Positions 9,978 through 21,839 of a DNA stretch of 64,000 bases are shown piece by piece. Under the pieces are notes generated by a model. The model searched no databases and was not told where the DNA came from. It was given only the letters and a program-made list of their open reading frames with translations. The position numbers and the translations under genes are program-made. Source of the DNA: Actinophytocola xinjiangensis (lineage in GTDB: Bacteria; Actinomycetota; Actinomycetes; Mycobacteriales; Pseudonocardiaceae); the NCBI RefSeq assembly GCF_001921215.1, contig NZ_MSIF01000011.1, positions 124,001 to 188,000 of the forward strand. Direction: 5' to 3'. Position 1 is the first letter of the stretch. Each line of letters begins with the position of its first letter.

Positions 9978-10640
9978 ATGCGAAGAATTCTCGCAGTCGT
10001 CGCTCTGCTGCTCACCTCGCTGCTCGGCTTACCGGCCACCGGTGGCGCCGAGGTCGCCGCCGAACCGCTGGGCAGCGGCGCCGTCCTGTTCAACCCGCTC
10101 GGCCCGGCCGGGCACTGCACCGCCGCGTTCGCCGCCGTCGACGCGCGCGGCCTTGGCCACCTGGTCACCGAGGCGTCCTGCGCGAACCTGACCTCGGCCG
10201 ACCTCTACACCACCGACTCCAGCGGAAAGAACGTCCTGGTCGGCAGCGTCGTGTCGGCCGGCGCAACCTACGCGGTGGTGCGGGTCAGGAACACCGCCGC
10301 GTGGGAGCTGGTGCCGTGGATCGACACCGGCACCGGGCGTGTGGTCCTCACCGGTTCCCGGGAGACCCCGGCCGGCGGCACCGTGTGCCTGGTCGACCGG
10401 CCGGCCGCGATGTCCTGCGGCCGGGTCCTGCTCAGGGACGACCCCGACGGCCCGGCACCGGGACTGACCAGGACCGACCTGTGCGCCTCGCCCGAGTCGG
10501 TCGCCTTCATCACCGCCGACCAGGCCCAGGGCGTGCCGGTCAGCGCGTCCAGTTGGTGCACCACGATCGCCGGCACCAGCTGGTTCGCGCCGGTCAACCC
10601 GATCCTGGAGCACGAGCAGCTGAGCCTGCTCACCGGCTGA
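9978..10640 (+). CDS. Secreted trypsin-fold protein lacking the catalytic triad (pseudo-streptogrisin)
   Basis: A 220-residue precursor with a signal peptide (RRILAVVALLLTSLLGLPATGGA) behind GGGGAG and ATG 9978. The mature part aligns by eye with streptogrisin-type S1 proteases. The TAGHC position reads TEASC, the catalytic Asp region reads GATYAVVRV, and the GDSGGP loop reads PESVAFITADQ, while disulfide cysteines and the closing SWFAPVNPILE motif are kept. All three catalytic residues therefore appear to be replaced. It may be a binding or inhibitor-decoy protein. The fold assignment is inference from weak similarity. The 3' end overlaps convergent cimA by 11 bp. Confidence 0.6.
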   Translation: MRRILAVVALLLTSLLGLPATGGAEVAAEPLGSGAVLFNPLGPAGHCTAAFAAVDARGLGHLVTEASCANLTSADLYTTDSSGKNVLVGSVVSAGATYAVVRVRNTAAWELVPWIDTGTGRVVLTGSRETPAGGTVCLVDRPAAMSCGRVLLRDDPDGPAPGLTRTDLCASPESVAFITADQAQGVPVSASSWCTTIAGTSWFAPVNPILEHEQLSLLTG

Positions 10641-12258
10641 CCGAGGCCGCCTCCACCCGCATCGCCTTGTGCGCCAACGCGTCACACAGCGCCAGCCAGC
10701 TGGCCTCGACGATGTTGCCGTGCACACCGACCGTGGTCCACTCGTGCTCGCGGTCGGTGGACTCCACCAGCACCCTGGTCACCGCGTCGGTCCCCGGCCG
10801 GTCGGCCAGGATGCGCACCTTGTAGTCGGACAACCGGACGTCGGCCAGCCACGGCAGGTACGGGCTCAACGCCTGCCGCAGCGCGGCGTCCAGCGCGTGC
10901 ACCGGCCCGTTGCCCTCCGCGGTGGCGATCACCCTGGTTCCGGCGACGTGCACCTTGACCGTCGCCTCGGAGACGATCACGCCGTCGAGGCGATGGTCGA
11001 GGATCACCCGGTAGGACTCGAGCGTGAACGGCGGACTGTCTACAGAGGACTCTTCGAGTTCCCTGCGCAGCAACAGTTCCAGCGAGGCGTCGGCCGCCTC
11101 GAAGGACCAGCCACGCGACTCGAGCTCCTTGACCCGCCGCACCGCACTGGTCAACACCGCCGGCTGGCCGGCCAGGTCCACCCCGAGCTCACGTCCTTTG
11201 AGCTCCAGGCTGGCTTGGCCGGCCATCTCGGTGACCAGCACCCGCATGTCGTTGCCGACCACCTCAGGGTCGATGTGGTTGTACAGCAACGGATCCACCT
11301 TGATCGCGCTCGCGTGCAGCCCCGCCTTGTGAGCGAAGGCCGACGCCCCGACATAGGCCTGGTGGGTGTCAGGGGCGAGGTTGGCGATCTCGGCCAGGGC
11401 ATGCGAGACCCTGGACAGCTCCGGCACGCTCGCGGTGGGTATCACCGGCATGCCGAGCTTGGTGACGAGGTTGCCGACGACCGCGAACAGGTCCGCGTTG
11501 CCGGCGCGCTCGCCGTAACCGTTGGCGGTGCACTGGACGTGGGTGGCACCGGCCTGCACGGCGGCCACCGAGTTGGCCACCGCGCACCCGGTGTCGTCCT
11601 GGCAGTGGATGCCGACCCGGTAGCCGGTGCGCGCGACGACCTCGCCGACCGTGTCGGCCAGCGCCAGCGGCAACTGGCCGCCGTTGGTGTCGCACAGCAC
11701 CGCCACGTCCGCACCCGACTCCATGGCCGCGGCCAGCACCCGCAGCGCGCAGTCCGGGTCGTGGGCGAAGCCGTCGAAGAAGTGCTCGGCGTCCAGGAAC
11801 ACCCGCCGCCCCCGCTCCACCAGGAACGACACCGTGTCGCGGACCATCGCGCACGCCTCGGCGACGTCGGTCCGCAGCGCCCGCTCGATGTGCCGCACGT
11901 CGGACTTCGCGACCAGCGTGACCACCGGCGCCTGGGACGCCAGCAGCGCCGCGACCTGCTGGTCCTCGGTGACCTTCGTCCCCGGCCGGCGGGTGGCGCC
12001 GAACGCGACCAGCGCCGCGTGGCGCAGCGTCAGCTCACCGGCGGCGGCCCGGGCGAAGAACTCGGTGTCGGTCGGCAGCGCCCCCGGCCAGCCGCCCTCG
12101 ATGAACCCGACACCGACCTCGTCGAGCAACCGCGCGACGGCGAACTTGTCGGCCAGCGAGTAGGTGATGCCCTCCCGCTGCGCCCCGTCCCGCAAGGTCG
12201 TGTCGAACACGTGGAACGAGTCGCCGAGCGGGGTCTCGGCGGGAGCCGTGCGAGTCAC
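10630..12258 (-). CDS. cimA: (R)-citramalate synthase-type enzyme
   Basis: The 542-residue protein has the HMGL-like TIM barrel (FDTTLRDGAQREG metal-binding start, VLCDTNGGQLP, HCQDDTGCAVAN) and a C-terminal LeuA-type regulatory dimer domain from about residue 400. Such enzymes condense pyruvate and acetyl-CoA to citramalate, giving 2-oxobutyrate for isoleucine without threonine deaminase. The GTG at 12258 has AGGAAGGA close upstream. Its 5' region carries a leader peptide, a long hairpin and a terminator (12299-12405), so attenuation by branched-chain amino acids is expected. The related 2-isopropylmalate synthase is less likely because of the length and the RREGITYS-type N-terminus of the CimA clade. 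Confidence 0.88.
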   Translation of the reverse strand: MTRTAPAETPLGDSFHVFDTTLRDGAQREGITYSLADKFAVARLLDEVGVGFIEGGWPGALPTDTEFFARAAAGELTLRHAALVAFGATRRPGTKVTEDQQVAALLASQAPVVTLVAKSDVRHIERALRTDVAEACAMVRDTVSFLVERGRRVFLDAEHFFDGFAHDPDCALRVLAAAMESGADVAVLCDTNGGQLPLALADTVGEVVARTGYRVGIHCQDDTGCAVANSVAAVQAGATHVQCTANGYGERAGNADLFAVVGNLVTKLGMPVIPTASVPELSRVSHALAEIANLAPDTHQAYVGASAFAHKAGLHASAIKVDPLLYNHIDPEVVGNDMRVLVTEMAGQASLELKGRELGVDLAGQPAVLTSAVRRVKELESRGWSFEAADASLELLLRRELEESSVDSPPFTLESYRVILDHRLDGVIVSEATVKVHVAGTRVIATAEGNGPVHALDAALRQALSPYLPWLADVRLSDYKVRILADRPGTDAVTRVLVESTDREHEWTTVGVHGNIVEASWLALCDALAHKAMRVEAASVSR

Positions 12259-12298
12259 GACAGATCCTTCCTGGGCTGGCAAACGGTTGGCAGGGCAC

Positions 12299-12326
12299 AA
12301 AAAAACCCCTCGCGTGCAGCGAGAGG
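12299..12326 (-). terminator. Intrinsic attenuator terminator of cimA
   Basis: CCTCTCGC and GCGAGGGG form an 8-bp stem (one G-U pair) with a 5-nt loop, followed by seven T. It lies between the leader peptide and the cimA ribosome binding site, where premature termination would switch cimA off. Confidence 0.85.
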
Positions 12327-12329
12327 TCA

Positions 12330-12364
12330 GCGCACCGGGTGTGTAGCGTCGCTACCCGGTGCGC
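12330..12364 (-). promoter_or_regulatory. Leader hairpin (pause/antiterminator element) of cimA
   Basis: A perfect 10-bp stem GCGCACCGGG / CCCGGTGCGC with an inner TAGC/GCTA stem. The leader peptide's last codons and its TAG stop lie within the 5' arm and inner stem, so ribosome position can melt or leave this hairpin. It directly precedes the terminator. Confidence 0.75.
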
Positions 12365-12405
12365 TCGGCGATAATGAGCAGAACTGCGGTGGTCACGGCA
12401 CGCAT
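12352..12405 (-). CDS. Branched-chain leader peptide of cimA
   Basis: The open frame from ATG 12405 encodes MRAVTTAVLLIIAERTG, with the run Val-Leu-Leu-Ile-Ile just before the hairpin. CAGTAT, a plausible -10, ends exactly 7 nt before an in-frame GTG at 12396, so a leaderless 14-residue version (MTTAVLLIIAERTG) is the likelier product. The same 7-nt spacing occurs at the ilvB leader. Ribosome stalling at these codons when Leu/Val/Ile are scarce would favour cimA expression. Confidence 0.8.
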   Translation of the reverse strand: MRAVTTAVLLIIAERTG

Positions 12406-12476
12406 ACTGCCACACCGCTCCCCGGCCGTACCAGCCCCCGGTCGCCCGGTCCCACCATTCGGGACGTACCCGCACG

Positions 12477-12522
12477 AAAAAAGACCGCGAGCACCGGGCC
12501 AACAGGGCCACGGTGCTCGCGG
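12477..12522 (-). terminator. Rho-independent terminator after leuB
   Basis: A 12-bp perfect stem CCGCGAGCACCG / CGGTGCTCGCGG with a GC-rich loop, followed by six T on the minus strand, 24 bp past the leuB stop. It separates leuB from the cimA leader promoter. Confidence 0.9.
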
Positions 12523-12545
12523 ACGGTCCTTGCTCCGGCTACCGG

Positions 12546-13595
12546 CTACAGCTCCACACCGGACGTCGGGTTGTTCGACGACACCAGCGCCGCCAGGCGG
12601 TCACCGATGGCGAACGTGCTGCCCGGCGACGGGTGGTCACGGGTGGCCAGGTCGAAGGCCACCGAGGCCTCGATCCGCCGCGCGGCCTCGTGCTCGCCGA
12701 GGTGGTCGAGCAGCAGCGCCACCGACAGCACCGCGGCCGTCGGGTCCGCCACACCCTGCCCGGCGATGTCCGGCGCACTGCCGTGCACCGGCTCGAACAT
12801 CGACGGGTTGCGCCGGGTGATGTCGATGTTGCCGCTGGCCGCCAGGCCGATACCGCCGGTCACCGCCGCCACCAGATCGGTGAGGATGTCCCCGAACAGG
12901 TTGTCGGTGACGATCACGTCGAACCGGCCGGGGTCGGTCACCATGTGGATCGTGGCCGCGTCGATGTGCTGGTAGGCCACCGTCACGTCCGGGTGCTGCA
13001 ACGACACCTCCTCCACCACGCGCGACCACAACGAGCCGGCGTGGGTGAGCACGTTGGTCTTGTGCACCAACGTGAGGTGCTTGCGCGGCCGGGTCACCGC
13101 CCGCGCGAACGCGTCCCGCACGACCCGCTCGACACCGTAGGAGGTGTTGACGCTCACCTCGGTCGCGATCTCGTGCGGGGTGTCCTTGCGCAGCAGGCCA
13201 CCGTTGCCCGCGTACAGGCCCTCGGTGCCCTCCCGGATCACCAGCAGGTCGATCTCCCCCGGGTTGGCCAGCGGACTGGCCACCCCCGGGTAGAGCCGCG
13301 CCGGGCGCAGGTTGACGTGGTGGTCGAGCTCGAACCGCAGCCGCAGCAGCAGTCCGCGCTCCAGGATGCCGCTCGGCACCGAAGGGTCGCCGACAGCGCC
13401 GAGCAGGATCGCGTCGTGCTGGCGCAGCTCGCCGAGGACCGACTCGGGCAGCAGCTCCCCGGTCGAGTGCCACCGCGTGGCCCCGAGGTCGTACTTCGTC
13501 ACCTCGACGTCGGGCACCACCTCATTGAGCACCTTGAGCGCCTCGGCGATCACTTCGGGCCCGATCCCGTCACCGGGGATCACCGCGAGCCGCAT
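12546..13595 (-). CDS. leuB: 3-isopropylmalate dehydrogenase
   Basis: The 349-residue enzyme begins [15 protein letters not shown] and has the NAD-dependent beta-decarboxylating dehydrogenase signature [27 protein letters not shown], with the substrate Arg/Lys/Asp residues in place. It oxidises 3-isopropylmalate to 2-oxoisocaproate in leucine synthesis. Start ATG 13595 has GGGAGG 7 nt upstream. It lies about 110 bp downstream of serA, the mycobacterial order (serA then leuB). Confidence 0.95.
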   Translation of the reverse strand: MRLAVIPGDGIGPEVIAEALKVLNEVVPDVEVTKYDLGATRWHSTGELLPESVLGELRQHDAILLGAVGDPSVPSGILERGLLLRLRFELDHHVNLRPARLYPGVASPLANPGEIDLLVIREGTEGLYAGNGGLLRKDTPHEIATEVSVNTSYGVERVVRDAFARAVTRPRKHLTLVHKTNVLTHAGSLWSRVVEEVSLQHPDVTVAYQHIDAATIHMVTDPGRFDVIVTDNLFGDILTDLVAAVTGGIGLAASGNIDITRRNPSMFEPVHGSAPDIAGQGVADPTAAVLSVALLLDHLGEHEAARRIEASVAFDLATRDHPSPGSTFAIGDRLAALVSSNNPTSGVEL

Positions 13596-13703
13596 GCACA
13601 CACCTCCCGGAACAACGGGCTTAGTTGGTCACGCGAAGGTTACCCGGATGGTGGCCGAACACCGCTGCTGGCCACCCGACTAGGTGGTGTCGGCCGCCAG
13701 AAG

Positions 13704-15299
13704 TCACCCGAAATCAACCGCACGGATGAACGTGGCGCGCACAGCCGTGCCGATCGACTCCAACACCGACTGGTCCACCGACCGGTCCGCCCGCAGCAGC
13801 ATCAGCGCGTCCGAGCCGTCGGCGACCTGGCTGATCTGGGCCGCCTCGACGTTGATCCCGGCGCCGCCGAGCAGCGTGCCGACGGTGCCCATGACGCCCG
13901 GCCGGTCGGCGTACTCCAGCAGTAACAGGACGCCCTCCGCGCGCAGGTCGAACCCGCGCCGGTTCACCTCGACGATCTTCTCGACCTGGTTGAGGCCGGT
14001 CAGGGTGCCCGAGACGCTCAGGATCGTGCCGTTGGGGTAGCCCGCGCGCAGCGTCACCAGACTGCGGTAGTTCGCGCTCTCCGACTCCTTCTCCAGCTTC
14101 ACGTCGACGCCGAGCTCCTCGGCCAGACGCGGCGCGTTGACGAAGGTCACCGGGTCGGCGACGACACCGGTGAACACCCCGCGCATCGCGGCCAGCGGCA
14201 GCACCTGAACGTCCTCATTGGACAGCTCGCCGCGCACCTCGACGTTGATCGAGGTCGGCGGGGTGGAACTGAGAGCCGAGAGCACGGCGCCGAGCTTCTG
14301 GGTCAGCGGCAGGTAGGGCCGGACCTCCTCGCCGACCGCGCCACCGGCCACGTTCACCGCGTCCGGCACGAAGTCGCCGCGCAGCGCCGAGAGCACCGAC
14401 CGGGCCACGTCGGTGCCGGCCCGGTCCTGCGCCTCGGACGTCGAGGCGCCCAGGTGCGGCGTGACGACCACGTTCGGCAGCTCGAACAGCGGGCTGGCGG
14501 TGGTCGGCTCGGTGACGAACACGTCGACCCCGGCCCCGCCGACCCGGCCCTCGCGCAGCGCCTCGGCCAGCGCGTCCTCGTCGATCAGGCCGCCACGGGC
14601 GGCGTTGACGATCAGCACGCCCGGCTTGACCCTGGCCAGCTGCTCGGTGCCGATGAGGCCCTTGGTCTCGGGGGTCTTGGGCAGGTGGATGGAGATGATG
14701 TCGGCCCGGCTGAGCAGTTCGTCCAGCTCCACGAGCTCGATGCCCAGCTGCGCGGCGCGCGCGGCGGACACGTAGGGGTCGTAGGCGATCAGCTCGGTGC
14801 CGAACGCGGCGAGCCGCTGGGCGAAGAGCTGACCGATCTTGCCCAGGCCGACCACACCGACGGTCTTGCCCTGGATCTCCACGCCGGAGAAGGAACTGCG
14901 CTTCCACTCGCCGCCGCGCAGGCTCGCGTCCGCGGCCGGGATGCGGCGGGCCAGCGACAGCAGCAGGGCCACCGCGTGCTCGGCGGCGGAGACGATGTTG
15001 GACGTCGGGGCGTTGACCACCAGCACGCCGCGCGCGGTGGCGGCCGGCACCTCCACGTTGTCCAGGCCGACCCCGGCACGGGCGACGACCTTGAGACGGT
15101 TGGTGGCGGCGAACACCTCGGCGTCGACCTTGGTGGCCGAGCGGACGAGCAGCGCGTCGGCGTCGGCGACAGCGGCGAGCAGGGCGGCGCGGTCGGTGCC
15201 GTCGACGTGGCGTACCTCGACCTCGTCACCGAACACGGAGACCGTCGACGGGGCGAGCTTCTCGGCGATCAGGACAACGGGACGGGTTGACTGGGTCAC
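13704..15299 (-). CDS. serA: D-3-phosphoglycerate dehydrogenase
   Basis: The 531-residue long-form enzyme commits 3-phosphoglycerate to serine synthesis. Visible features are the Rossmann motif VGVVGLGKIGQLFAQRL, the catalytic Arg in NAARGGLIDE, the Glu/His pair ending in TPHLGASTSEAQ, then the intervening ASB domain and a C-terminal ACT domain (LLEYADRPGVMGTVGTLLGGAGINV) for serine feedback. This four-domain form is typical of actinobacteria. GTG 15299 was chosen, with GGAG 9-10 nt upstream. A perfect 16-bp palindrome lies 40 bp before the start. Confidence 0.95.
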   Translation of the reverse strand: MTQSTRPVVLIAEKLAPSTVSVFGDEVEVRHVDGTDRAALLAAVADADALLVRSATKVDAEVFAATNRLKVVARAGVGLDNVEVPAATARGVLVVNAPTSNIVSAAEHAVALLLSLARRIPAADASLRGGEWKRSSFSGVEIQGKTVGVVGLGKIGQLFAQRLAAFGTELIAYDPYVSAARAAQLGIELVELDELLSRADIISIHLPKTPETKGLIGTEQLARVKPGVLIVNAARGGLIDEDALAEALREGRVGGAGVDVFVTEPTTASPLFELPNVVVTPHLGASTSEAQDRAGTDVARSVLSALRGDFVPDAVNVAGGAVGEEVRPYLPLTQKLGAVLSALSSTPPTSINVEVRGELSNEDVQVLPLAAMRGVFTGVVADPVTFVNAPRLAEELGVDVKLEKESESANYRSLVTLRAGYPNGTILSVSGTLTGLNQVEKIVEVNRRGFDLRAEGVLLLLEYADRPGVMGTVGTLLGGAGINVEAAQISQVADGSDALMLLRADRSVDQSVLESIGTAVRATFIRAVDFG

Positions 15300-15338
15300 G
15301 GCGCGAACTCCATGGAATTGCCGGTTGTTGGGGGCGCG

Positions 15339-15354
15339 GTTACAGCGCTGTAAC
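15339..15354. promoter_or_regulatory. 16-bp perfect palindrome upstream of serA
   Basis: GTTACAGCGCTGTAAC is fully self-complementary and sits 40-55 bp before the serA start, where it would overlap a promoter. It looks like a dimeric repressor or activator site; the regulator is not identified in this window. Confidence 0.55.
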
Positions 15355-15443
15355 TCCACCGGCGACGAGTCTAGGAGGTCAGCTGAACCGGTACACCATG
15401 TGGTGAGCGAACCGACAGCGGGCCGGTGGGAGGGTCGTGCGAA

Positions 15444-15749
15444 CTACCAGGGCTCGTCGAACTCCCCGGCCTTGGCGCCCTCGACGAAGGCGTCCCATTC
15501 GGACTCGGTGAACACCAGAACCGTGTCGTCGGGACCGGTGTGCTTGGAGTTGCGCATCGCGATGTAGGTCTTGCCGTCGGTGTGCGGCACGAACGCGATC
15601 TCGACGTACTCGCCGTCGGGGTCGGCGTCCGGCTCGGCGGCGCGCTGCCAGTCCGCGTCGGTCAGGTCGAGCTTGCCGCGCACGTGCGCCTTGTCGTCGT
15701 AGATGGGCGCGCTGGCCCGAGTGCCCTCATCACTCACAGCATCACTCAC
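15444..15749 (-). CDS. DUF397-like small protein
   Basis: A protein of about 101 residues with the DUF397 pattern: a conserved W near the start (TDADWQRAA), EYVEIAFVPHTDGKTYIAMRNSKH and FTESEWDAFVEGAKAGEFDEPW. DUF397 proteins are abundant in actinomycetes and usually sit beside XRE-type regulators, but none is adjacent here, so it is an orphan between serA and ilvC. Several GTG starts are possible (15749, 15737); 15749 has GGAGTAGG upstream. Function unknown. Confidence 0.75.
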   Translation of the reverse strand: MSDAVSDEGTRASAPIYDDKAHVRGKLDLTDADWQRAAEPDADPDGEYVEIAFVPHTDGKTYIAMRNSKHTGPDDTVLVFTESEWDAFVEGAKAGEFDEPW

Positions 15750-15830
15750 AGCGACAAACCTACTCCCCGGCGTCGGACACGACGACACGGCGTGCCTGAC
15801 GCCGGGGACACAACAGGTCAGACCCTCGGG

Positions 15831-19234
<3,404 letters not shown>

Positions 19235-19307
19235 CGGCTTCAGCCTCTGGTGTGTCGATGTTGTCTGGCGGTTTGTCGCAGACTCGCTGCTCAGGCTCTC
19301 ACGCATG

Positions 19308-19343
19308 AAAAAACCCCCGCCGACCGATCAGGTCGTACGAGGG
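19308..19343 (-). terminator. Intrinsic attenuator terminator of ilvBNC
   Basis: An imperfect stem (CCCTCGTACGACC against GGTCGGCGGGGG, one bulged A) with loop TGATC is followed by six T. It lies about 75 bp before the ilvB start and after the leader peptide. Confidence 0.85.
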
Positions 19344-19345
19344 TC

Positions 19346-19387
19346 GCGCGTTCGACGCAGCCTGGGCTTCCTCAGCGTCGAACGCGC
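19346..19387 (-). promoter_or_regulatory. Leader hairpin of ilvBNC attenuator
   Basis: A 13-bp perfect stem GCGCGTTCGACGC / GCGTCGAACGCGC surrounds a 16-nt loop. The last six codons of the leader peptide and its TGA overlap the 5' arm, so translation controls whether this hairpin forms. The 3' arm lies immediately before the terminator stem. Confidence 0.8.
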
Positions 19388-19419
19388 TGGGGAAGTACGA
19401 GACCGGTCTGCTGGGGCAC
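19372..19419 (-). CDS. Branched-chain leader peptide of ilvBNC
   Basis: GTG 19419 opens a 15-codon frame, MPQQTGLVLPQRVRR, with Leu-Val-Leu in the middle. The -10 TAGCGT ends exactly 7 nt before the GTG, so this peptide is probably translated from a leaderless 5' end. Leader-peptide attenuation of ilvBNC is known in corynebacteria; here it is inferred from the architecture. Confidence 0.82.
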   Translation of the reverse strand: MPQQTGLVLPQRVRR

Positions 19420-19426
19420 GCCGGGA

Positions 19427-19455
19427 ACGCTAGTGCTTTCGCAGTAGACCGTCAA
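19427..19455 (-). promoter_or_regulatory. Promoter of the ilvB leader
   Basis: The -35 TTGACG (19455-19450), a 17-bp spacer and the -10 TAGCGT (19432-19427) give a near-consensus primary sigma factor promoter, with the start point expected at or next to the leader GTG. Confidence 0.85.
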
Positions 19456-19504
19456 CCCTGTGGGAACGTGATCCCATCAGATGGGCAGTGGCAAGATGGG
19501 TGAG

Positions 19505-19975
19505 GTGACCCCGACCCAGCAGCAGACCCCGTCCCGCCTCGTGTTTCGCACACCGGCGACCGCGGTGCTCGGTGCGCTGCTGTTCATCGTGACCGCGACG
19601 CCGTTCGCGGCCGCCTCCCCGTGGCTGCTGCTGACCTATCTGCTGCCGGTCGTGGCCATCGTCGCGGTGCTGCGGCTGCGCACCACCGCGACGGCCGACG
19701 GGCTGGTGGCGCGGACGATGTTCGCCCGCCACGACCTGCCCTGGTCCGACATCCGCGCACTGCGCGTGTCGGAGCGGTCGTGGGTGCGCGCGGTGCTGGC
19801 GAGCGGGAAGGAGCAGCCGCTGCCGTCGGTACGGACCCGGCACCTGCCCGCGCTCGCCATGATCAGCGGAGGCCGGCTGGACGACCCCAGCGAGCCCCCC
19901 GCCGCCTCGGACGAGCCCCAGGAGCCAGCCGACGAGCCACCGGCCGAGAAGGCCGTTTCCGCAGACGAGACCTGA
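19505..19975 (+). CDS. PH-domain membrane protein, Cfp6-like
   Basis: A protein of about 156 residues with two hydrophobic N-terminal helices (AVLGALLFIVTATPFAA and WLLLTYLLPVVAIVAVL) and a bacterial PH-like domain (ADGLVARTMFARHDLPWSDIRALRVSERSWVRAVLASG), then an acidic/Pro tail. Position divergent from ilvB and the domain pattern match mycobacterial Cfp6 (Rv3004). GTG 19505 was preferred because CAAGAT lies 7 nt before it; ATG 19496 and 19481 are alternatives. Function unknown. Confidence 0.75.
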   Translation: MTPTQQQTPSRLVFRTPATAVLGALLFIVTATPFAAASPWLLLTYLLPVVAIVAVLRLRTTATADGLVARTMFARHDLPWSDIRALRVSERSWVRAVLASGKEQPLPSVRTRHLPALAMISGGRLDDPSEPPAASDEPQEPADEPPAEKAVSADET

Positions 19976-19987
19976 CTTGGAGGAGCC

Positions 19988-21832
19988 GTGCCAGAGCTCC
20001 GTTCCCGCATCACCACCCACGGCCGCAACGCCGCCGGCGCCCGGGCGCTGTGGCGCGCCACCGGCATGACCGACGGCGACTTCGGCAAGCCGATCGTGGC
20101 GATCGCCAACTCCTACACCCAGTTCGTGCCCGGTCACGTGCACCTGCGTGACCTCGGTGACATCGTGGCCGAGGCGGTCAAGGAGGCCGGCGGCACCGCG
20201 CGCGAGTTCCACACCATCGCCGTGGACGACGGCATCGCCATGGGCCACGGCGGGATGCTGTACTCGCTGCCCTCGCGCGAGATCATCGCCGACAGCGTGG
20301 AGTACATGGTCAACGGGCACGCCGCGGACGCCCTGGTGTGCATCTCCAACTGCGACAAGATCACCCCGGGCATGCTCAACGCCGCGATGCGGCTCAACAT
20401 CCCGACGGTGTTCGTCTCCGGCGGCCCGATGGAGGCCGGCAAGGCGGTGGTGGTCGACGGGGTGACGCACCCGTCGTCGGACCTGATCACCGCGATCGCC
20501 GCGTCCGCCAACGACAAGGTCGACGAGCTCGGCCTGTCGGCCGTGGAGCGGTCGGCCTGCCCGACCTGCGGTTCGTGCTCCGGCATGTTCACCGCGAACT
20601 CGATGAACTGCCTGACCGAGGCGCTGGGCCTCGCGCTGCCCGGCAACGGTTCGACGCTGGCCACCCACGCCGCCCGCCGCGACCTGTTCGCCAGGGCCGG
20701 CACGACCGTGATGGAGCTGGCCAGGCGGTACTACGGCGAGGACGACCACGCGGTGCTGCCGCGCTCGATCGCCACCCGCGACGCGTTCGTCAACGCGATG
20801 GCGCTGGACATGGCGATGGGCGGCTCGACGAACACGGTGCTGCACATCCTGGCGGCGGCCCGCGAGGGCGAGGTCGACTTCTCGCTGGCCGACATCGACG
20901 CCATCAGCCGGCGAGTGCCGTGCCTGTCGAAGGTGTCGCCGAACTCCGACTACCACATGGAGGACGTGCACCGCGCCGGCGGCATCCCGGCGATCCTCGG
21001 TGAGCTGTGGCGGGCGGGGCTGCTGGCCGAGGACGTGCACAGCGTGCACAGCCCGTCGCTGGGGACATGGCTCTCGGAATGGGACGTGCGCGCCGCGTCG
21101 CCGTCCCCGGAGGCCGTCGAGCTGTTCCACGCCGCCCCCGGCGGGGTGCGCACGACGAAGGCGTTCTCCACCGACAACCGCTGGTCGTCGCTGGACACCG
21201 ACGCGGCCGGCGGCTGCATCCGGGACGCGGCGCACGCGTACACGGCCGAGGGCGGTCTGGCCGTGCTGCGCGGCAACCTGGCCGAGAACGGCGCGGTGAT
21301 CAAGGCGGCGGGGATCGACGAGGAGCTGTTCCGGTTCGAGGGCCCCGCGCGGGTGGTGGAGAGCCAGGAGCAGGCGGTGTCGGCGATCCTGGGCAAGGAG
21401 ATCCAGCCCGGCGAGGTGCTGGTCGTGCGCTACGAGGGGCCGGCCGGCGGCCCCGGCATGCAGGAGATGCTGCACCCCACGGCGTTCCTCAAGGGCGCGG
21501 GCCTCGGCAAGAAGTGCGCGCTGATCACCGACGGCCGCTTCTCCGGCGGCACGTCGGGCCTGTCGATCGGCCACATCTCCCCCGAGGCGGCCGGCGGCGG
21601 CACCATCGGCCTGGTCGAGAACGGCGACCGCATCCTCATCGACGTCCACGAGCGCCGCCTGGAACTCCTGGTGGCCCCCGAGGTCCTCGCCGACCGCCGC
21701 GCGAAGATGGAGTCCAGCGAGCGACCGTGGCAGCCGCGCGACCGTCAACGCCCGGTGACCGCGGCACTGCGCGCCTACGCCCGACTGGCCACCGACGCGT
21801 CCCAGGGCGCGGTCCGCGACCCCAACCTCTGA
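19988..21832 (+). CDS. ilvD: Dihydroxy-acid dehydratase
   Basis: The 614-residue IlvD/Edd-family enzyme carries Fe-S ligands in [10 protein letters not shown] (Cys122) and [19 protein letters not shown], and the C-terminal motif [23 protein letters not shown]. It dehydrates dihydroxy acids to 2-oxo acids in Val/Ile/Leu synthesis. The start is GTG 19988, preceded by GGAGGA. It is downstream of the PH-domain gene by 12 bp, on the opposite strand to ilvBNC, with no attenuator visible in front. Confidence 0.96.
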   Translation: MPELRSRITTHGRNAAGARALWRATGMTDGDFGKPIVAIANSYTQFVPGHVHLRDLGDIVAEAVKEAGGTAREFHTIAVDDGIAMGHGGMLYSLPSREIIADSVEYMVNGHAADALVCISNCDKITPGMLNAAMRLNIPTVFVSGGPMEAGKAVVVDGVTHPSSDLITAIAASANDKVDELGLSAVERSACPTCGSCSGMFTANSMNCLTEALGLALPGNGSTLATHAARRDLFARAGTTVMELARRYYGEDDHAVLPRSIATRDAFVNAMALDMAMGGSTNTVLHILAAAREGEVDFSLADIDAISRRVPCLSKVSPNSDYHMEDVHRAGGIPAILGELWRAGLLAEDVHSVHSPSLGTWLSEWDVRAASPSPEAVELFHAAPGGVRTTKAFSTDNRWSSLDTDAAGGCIRDAAHAYTAEGGLAVLRGNLAENGAVIKAAGIDEELFRFEGPARVVESQEQAVSAILGKEIQPGEVLVVRYEGPAGGPGMQEMLHPTAFLKGAGLGKKCALITDGRFSGGTSGLSIGHISPEAAGGGTIGLVENGDRILIDVHERRLELLVAPEVLADRRAKMESSERPWQPRDRQRPVTAALRAYARLATDASQGAVRDPNL

Positions 21833-21839
21833 CCGCCGG

